NCBI RefSeq assembly: GCF_001540865.1
Contig: NC_033639.1
Location: forward strand, 2,922,897 to 2,986,896
Source: Ananas comosus
Lineage: Eukaryota > Streptophyta > Magnoliopsida > Poales > Bromeliaceae
Length of the DNA stretch: 64,000 nt
Direction: 5' to 3'
Numbering within the stretch: the stretch's first letter is position 1; the number at the start of each line of letters is the position of its first letter. The position numbers and the translations under genes are program-made. Positions 58,328-64,000 of this stretch are shown piece after piece. The notes under the pieces are model-generated. The model saw only the letters and a list, made by a program, of their open reading frames with translations. It made no database searches and had not been told where the DNA came from.

Positions 58328-59754
58328 ATGGATTCGAAAGCAACCGAAAGAGATCCTGCATGGAAGTATGTACATTTAGCAGATAAGAAAGTCAAAAATG
58401 ATCTTACTTGTAATTTTTGTGGAAAAGTAACAAGAGGGATTTACTGAGCAAAGCAACATGTTGTTGGAGGTTTCCAAAATGCAAAAGCATGCGAGACATG
58501 TCCGCCGCATGTGAGGGAGGAAATAAAAGATTTTATGACGAAAAAAGTGGTGGAGAAACAACAAAATAAGTTCATGCCTGATTTTGAAGATGTAGACCAC
58601 TTCGATGATAATGAGGAGGAAGATGCTGTCGCTGAATTGAGCGCCAAAGGAAAAAGAATTCAAAGCAAAAGTAGCGGATGTAGTATTGGTAGTAGAAAAA
58701 GTGCACCCAAAAAACCAAGGCAAAAGGGACAAATGGACTTATATTTTACTCCCAATGCAGAGAAGGTAATTCATGATAGAAAGGATGGAAAAATGAAACA
58801 AACTACGATCAATGAAATTTGTAGGAAAGAGTTGAGAGAAAAGGGGTGTAAGGAACTAGCTAGATGGTTTTATGATGCAGGAATACCTTTCAATGTTGCT
58901 AATTATGATAGTTTTCATGTGGCACTCGAATCTGTTGGACAATATGGCCCTGGTTTTAAGCCACCTTCCATGTATGAGTTACGGGTTCCTTTGCTTCAAA
59001 AGGAGGTTGAACAAACGAAGAATTTAATGAATGGGCACATGGTGGAATGGGCCAAGACTAGATGTAGTATACTGTGTGATGGATGGACGGACAAGCGACA
59101 GAGGACCCTTATAAACTTTCTTGTAAATTCTCCAATGGGAACTGTGTTTATAGAATCTATTGATGCCTCCAATTACTCTAAAACTGGAGAAGAAATGGTC
59201 AAGTTATTGGATAACATGGTGGAGCGTATTGGGGAGGCAAATGTCGTTCAGGTTTTAACTGATAGTGCATCGAGTAATGTGTTGGCTGGTAAGAAATCTT
59301 GTATAAAGTATATTAATTTTGTTTCTGTATATATTTTAATTTTACGTTATTATCTGAAATATTTCTTTAACTTGAAATATGTATGAAATCTTAATAGGGA
59401 AATTATTGGAGGCAAAATGACCAAATTTATATTGGTCATCTTGTGCAGCATTGCATTGATTTGATGCTTGAGGATATTAGAAAGATGCCTAAGGTGCATA
59501 GAACAGTGAAAAGGGCAACAACATTGAGTGGTTTTATTTATGCCCGCACAGGCGTGGTCAACATGACGAGGCGTTTTACAGCCCAAAGAGAGTTGTTTAG
59601 GCTTGCTATACCAAGATTTGCAACGGCCTTTCTTACCCTTCAACGGTTACATAAGCAAAAGAGCAACTTTAGAAAGATGTTCACATCGGATGATTGGACC
59701 AAAAGTAAATGGGCAAAGGAACAAGCGGGCAAAATACAGCTAGTATTGTATTGA
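58328..59754 (+). pseudogene. hAT transposase (BED finger and DUF659), broken
   Basis: From the ATG at 58328 the frame reads an N-terminal BED zinc finger (TCNFCGKVTRGIY...AKQHVVGG), interrupted by an in-frame TGA at 58445-58447. The frame then stays open through an acidic/basic linker and a DUF659-type region (MVEWAKTRCSILCDGWTDKR, VVQVLTDSASSNVLAGK). A likely intron begins after 59290 and ends near 59398. The next piece (HCIDLMLEDIRKMPKVHRTV, ending KIQLVLY) is shifted by a small deletion in the 'tgtgcagcattgc' block at 59443 and carries another stop before it. The C-terminal dimerisation domain is lost at the gap. The element is inactive. Confidence 0.88.
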
Positions 59755-59877
59755 TGCCCACATTTTTTACTAGCATTGTTTATATTCTTAAAATTTTTGA
59801 TCCTTTTGTTCATGTGCTTTGACTAGTTGATGGTGAAAAAAGGCCAGCAATAGGCTATATTTACAAGATTATGGACA

Positions 59878-59977
59878 NNNNNNNNNNNNNNNNNNNNNNN
59901 NNNNNNNNNNNNNNNNNNNNNNNNNNNNNNNNNNNNNNNNNNNNNNNNNNNNNNNNNNNNNNNNNNNNNNNNNNNNN
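59878..59977. other. 100-N assembly gap
   Basis: Exactly 100 N. The sequence type changes completely across it (hAT to gypsy), so the join may be artificial. Confidence 0.99.
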
Positions 59978-62900
59978 CAAATCACATTGCTCAGCATCCG
60001 CCGGGACACCAATGCAGTAGTTTACGAATGTCAGTCTTAACTTGTTGACAATAGCACTATTGAGCTGACGAATTTGCACTTCCTTTTCTTCCAGCTCACC
60101 AGCTAAGTACCTCAATCCTTGACATTTTTGTACTTCCAGGGTTGTACAGTATACGGGCTCGACGTGCTTCCTGCAAGAATTTTTCTTTCACTACCAGAAT
60201 CTGCTGGTACACAAGCTATGCACCGAATTTCTCAAAATCCCGGATCATCTCCGACAAATCACTATCCATCGATGACAGTAATCTTATCTCGATCTTCTGC
60301 AGGAGCATTTATCATGATTTGGCTTTTCTTAACTTCGATCGATCAGGGTTAGGTTTGCAGCCACTAAATGGACATAAGTCTCGCAAGGCGTAATCAGGAG
60401 CTACAACTTCCAACTTTAAAGTGCTCCATTTCCTTTACCAACAGAGGTTGCCTTGTAATTGACATCGCCAAATTTTCCGTCGATTTTATTCGACTTTAAA
60501 GCACTTCTACGACATTAGCTTATTCCAGGGATGATAAAGACTGTCAATCATAATCTTGAGTAACTCCACATACTACGTGGCCTCAAGTAATTCCTTTCTA
60601 ATAGTCTGAAATGGAAATTACGCAAGTATAACTATCTCAAACAATAGCTATCCGTATAATGATCGTGTTTATATCTAATCATATCTTGCTGAACATGACT
60701 TTTTTCGCCTCTAACGTCTGTCTTCAAATGCCTATTACGTTATCTGTTGATCTGACCTTTTTAACCTGACAATTTAAAAAATCTCCTCTAACTTTTACAG
60801 GGTGAAAATCTGCAATGCCAACCAGCTTTAAAGCAATCTATGATGGCCGACTTTATAGCGCCTCCCTGCGTTACCTCAATAGAATCATTAGTTTAAAACA
60901 GTTACGTGTTTCTCTCTACACTATCAGATACCCTTATTATGGCATATTGCCAGATACCATAAGACATAGTTAATTTTGCGCTCGCAGTTCTGCCACTTGA
61001 CAATATAGAACACACCGCTTATGCCAGCCGTCAAAGAGTCATTTTCGCTGTAAATCACATAATTCAAGCTCCCAGTAAGACAGCAAAGCCAGAATCGGTG
61101 GGCGGTAGTCACCGTTCTCTTCACTGCTTGAAGCTTCTTTCGCAGGCTTACATTCCAAGATTAATTTGGCTCCTTTATTGTGAGTCAGTGAGAAAGAGTA
61201 GAGCATTTTCGCAGATCCTTCTAGCAAATCTTCGTAGTATCCGCCAACTCCAAGGAAACTTCCGCGAATTTCAGTGACACTGTCGTCTAAGCCAACGCCA
61301 ACTTTAATACGCATTCAATCTTCTTGGATCTACAGCTATCTCCCGCAGTTCAGAAATCACATGGCCCAGAATAGCCACTTCTTGAAGCCAAAATTCCATT
61401 TCCTTTATCTTTTGCGAATAGTCCCTTTTCTCTGAAGTACTTGTAAACTACTCTCAAATGTCTTTCATGCTCCTTGTTCACTTCGAGAATATACAATATC
61501 ACGATAAACACTACCGACGAATCTGGTCCAAAATAGGCTTAAAGACACGGTCATTAAATCATGAAGAGCTGCTGGGGCATTTGTTAATACCAAATGGCAT
61601 GACTGTAATTCATAAGCCGCATACCGTGTCCTAGAAGGCGGTCTAGTAGACGCTCTTCAAGGCTTGATCTTGAGCTGATGTGATATCCAGATTGCAAATC
61701 AATCTTGAAGTACTTTCGATCCTGCAACTGATCGAACATAAGTCAATCAATTCTGGGCAATGGAATTTATTCTGTGATTGTGACTTTGTTGATTTCTCGA
61801 TAATCACGCAACAAGTCGAAGAGATGCCATTCTTCTTTCTTGACAAATAACACTGGTTGTTCTTCCCCAGGGCGATAACTACGTCGAATAAACCTTATCT
61901 AAAAGATCTTGTAACTGCTGCTTCAGCTCCTTATCAATTCAGCAGGTGCTCATTCTATGGGTGCTTAGATAATAGGGGTAGTCCCAGCGGACAAGACTAT
62001 CACAAACTCACCTCCTCTATCAGGTGCACCTCCGGGCAATTCAGCTGAAACACATCCCCGAATTCTCGCACAACAGGAATATCATTCAATCTTGACGACT
62101 TCTCCGTCACTCACAGTAAATGCTAAAGCCAAATAGGCTACACAACCTCTCCTAATCAACTGTGGGCTCAGCGAAGGAGCTAATAGCATTGCCAAACAGA
62201 AACTCTGACGACCCCTTATAAACAAACTCCTGTTGAACGCGGTTCCCTAAAGTCACCGTTTCTGTTCGGCGAATCTATGGTGGCATAATAATGTGTCATA
62301 CCAATCGATACCTCAATACTACATCAAACTATTTTTGTAGGTGCCGCAATAAATCCAACTGCATAATCCACGTTGCTACCCTAAATGGACGAGCGAGGGC
62401 AAAACTCGAACGAACATCTAGGTATGAGTCAGGTACAGGATCATCGGTCCAGAATGCAAAGTAGGCTAAAGGAATGCTAATGCAACTCGCGAACGTGCGG
62501 CGATTCAATAAAAGAATGCGAAGCCCAGTATAAATAATGCAGCGAACACGAATATCATAAAGCATATGATAACCTGCTACGGATCCTCTGTGCGCGGAGC
62601 GCCCTCCGTCTGGGCGGCATACATCCGCCCACTCGAACCTGCGGAACTCTCTGACTGGCCGCTGTCCTGGTGGTCCGCTAGACTGATAGGTGCTGTCCGG
62701 GTCGCCTGGCTCTCGGAGCTGAGATGCAGTGCCTGAAGCTGGATGAGGTGTAGGCAAAAGAACCTCCTCGGGCACTCGAACAAAGTCCCATCCTGGCGCG
62801 AACAAAGAAAACACTGCCCCCTACGCTAATGACACTGTGGCGTACGTGAGTCCACCACATAGATAAAACAACGCGGTGAGTCGACGAGCTCGGGTGCTCA

Positions 62901-64000
62901 CACGGGGTACTGAAGAACCTCGTTACCCATGCGACCTGACTACTGACTGTCCCTCGATACCTGTTGTCTCCTGAAAGGTTGCTCGACCTGCTCTCTGCTG
63001 TTGTCTCTTTCCCTGTTTCTATCCTACAACGTCTCTTTTCTTCATAATCTCCGCCCCTTTTTCAACGATCAAGGCCGGTTCACTACATCTCGGTAAGGTG
63101 GATAGGTTTGACCGCTGGACTTCAATCGAAAAATCGGCTAGGTCGCAACACTACTCAAAAATGCAGCCTTGTCTCTCATCATCTCTACCACAAAAGGAAC
63201 GGCAGTTGCACGTATCAGGAGAACTCTCGCTCATTACTCTGCCACTGTCTTGTCCGCCCTGCTCAGGTTTCTCAGATCCCTTTCATCTGTCCTCTTTCAC
63301 TCTAGGAAAAATAGGTCGTACAACAATAATTCTTAAATCTGTTCCACGTGAATAGCGGACAAATCAGCACGGGGATCCTCAGCGGAATATCTACCACCCT
63401 ATAAGCCTCGCCATCAAGGTGGTGTGTCGAAACACAAACTCGTACCGCTCCTCACAAAAATGTATCATAGAATAGCTTCTCATGTGCATAACCATTTCTC
63501 GACCAACCCAGTGATCTGCTTTCTCCCCGTCAAGACACGAGGATTGCAGCGACAAATTCATTCAGTTGTTCCATCATCCGCTCTCGTTCTCCTCAGCCCC
63601 CACCATCTCGGGTAACACTGTCCTGATGCTGGCAACAGGTACTGGTGGTGGTACTACTGTCTCCTGTCGGGTCTCTGCCTCGGACTACTGGGTGTGTCAA
63701 GTACAGGTGACTGTGCTTCTCACTGTCGCATCCCTGTCCGGTACTATAGGTATAGGATCCGAAATCCCTGTCAGTCGTCTGTTGCAGTAGTAAATCCTCT
63801 AACCTCTTCATCCTGTCTCCTGCCGACGCGCTGCATCCATTCTGCTGTCGCGCGGCCGCAGACTGCTGAGCAACCAAATCTGTCAGCTTCGCGAGCTGAT
63901 CCTCAACTCATGGATCCCACTAGATCCCGAAGTAGCAGAAGTCCCTCATTCCTCTGCATCTGCCGCCTCAGCTGCCCCGGCGCTTGCGAACGAGTCAACG
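59978..64000 (-). pseudogene. Indel-riddled Ty3/gypsy polyprotein remnant
   Basis: Reading the minus strand from 64000 downward, pieces appear in normal gag-pol order but in constantly changing frames. A gag N-terminal part (RMKRLEDLLLQQ, about 63780) comes first. Pre-protease sequence follows (GRMYAAQTEGAPRTEDP, about 62577-62640). Then come RT fingers (CCVIIEKSTKSQSQNKF and LICNLDITSAQDQALK, 61643-61846), the thumb (EIRGSFLGVGGYYEDLLEGS, 61039-61314), RNase H (ELLKIMIDSLYHP, about 60540) and the linker before integrase (YLAGELEEKEVQIRQLNSAI, 60050-60112). Frameshifts occur every few dozen bases. Either this is very old or the sequence here is of poor quality. Confidence 0.75.

Overview
This is a plant nuclear window, most likely from a monocot. 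The supports are a nuclear-encoded group II intron maturase gene, plant-specific transposon families, Del/Tekay-type Ty3/gypsy chromovirus elements with LTRs of about 2.5-2.8 kb, and captured fragments of plant genes (HSFB, NOP56, CYP94-like P450) with GC-rich coding sequence. I cannot name the species from sequence alone; a bromeliad or other non-grass monocot would fit. Only one convincing intact host gene is present. The rest is repeats and their debris. There are three N gaps: 792-816 (25 N), 41223-41322 (100 N) and 59878-59977 (100 N).

Layout: 1-2760 holds an LTR end, MITEs, microsatellites and a GA/CT-rich block. 2761-13835 is the most gene-like part. It carries the maturase gene (nMAT type II, probably nMAT3) on the minus strand at 6393-8727, surrounded by single-copy-looking sequence, several MITEs and a degraded hAT with a hAT MITE inside it. 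13836-24422 is a Helitron district: three Helitron-like 3' ends (CTAG at 18281, 21887 and 24422) and three broken host-gene fragments. 24902-39740 is a three-level nested LTR stack. An outer LTR at 24902 is split by a solo LTR (26666-39599, TSD ATAGT), which is split by a complete but broken Del/Tekay element (27367-37772, TSD CTAAG). 39741-57612 is a mosaic: an integrase pseudogene, two further solo LTRs with perfect TSDs (49475-52261 and 52771-55579), a MULE-type MITE, a hAT MITE and TRIM-like miniature retroelements. 57613-59877 is a broken hAT transposon cut by a gap. 59978-64000 is a very indel-rich gypsy polyprotein on the minus strand.

The most interesting pattern is inside the related LTRs. 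Each copy has two fast-changing repeat slots at similar positions. One is a cluster of short palindromes just upstream of the TATA box; its core is usually ACCGGT, but the arms differ by subfamily (GTACCGGTAC, GGGACCGGTCCC or GGTCTGGACC forms). The other is a downstream minisatellite whose unit also differs by subfamily. I know of no description of this paired arrangement.

All element boundaries given with target-site duplications were read directly from the bases. Family names rest on protein motifs and terminal structure, without database search.
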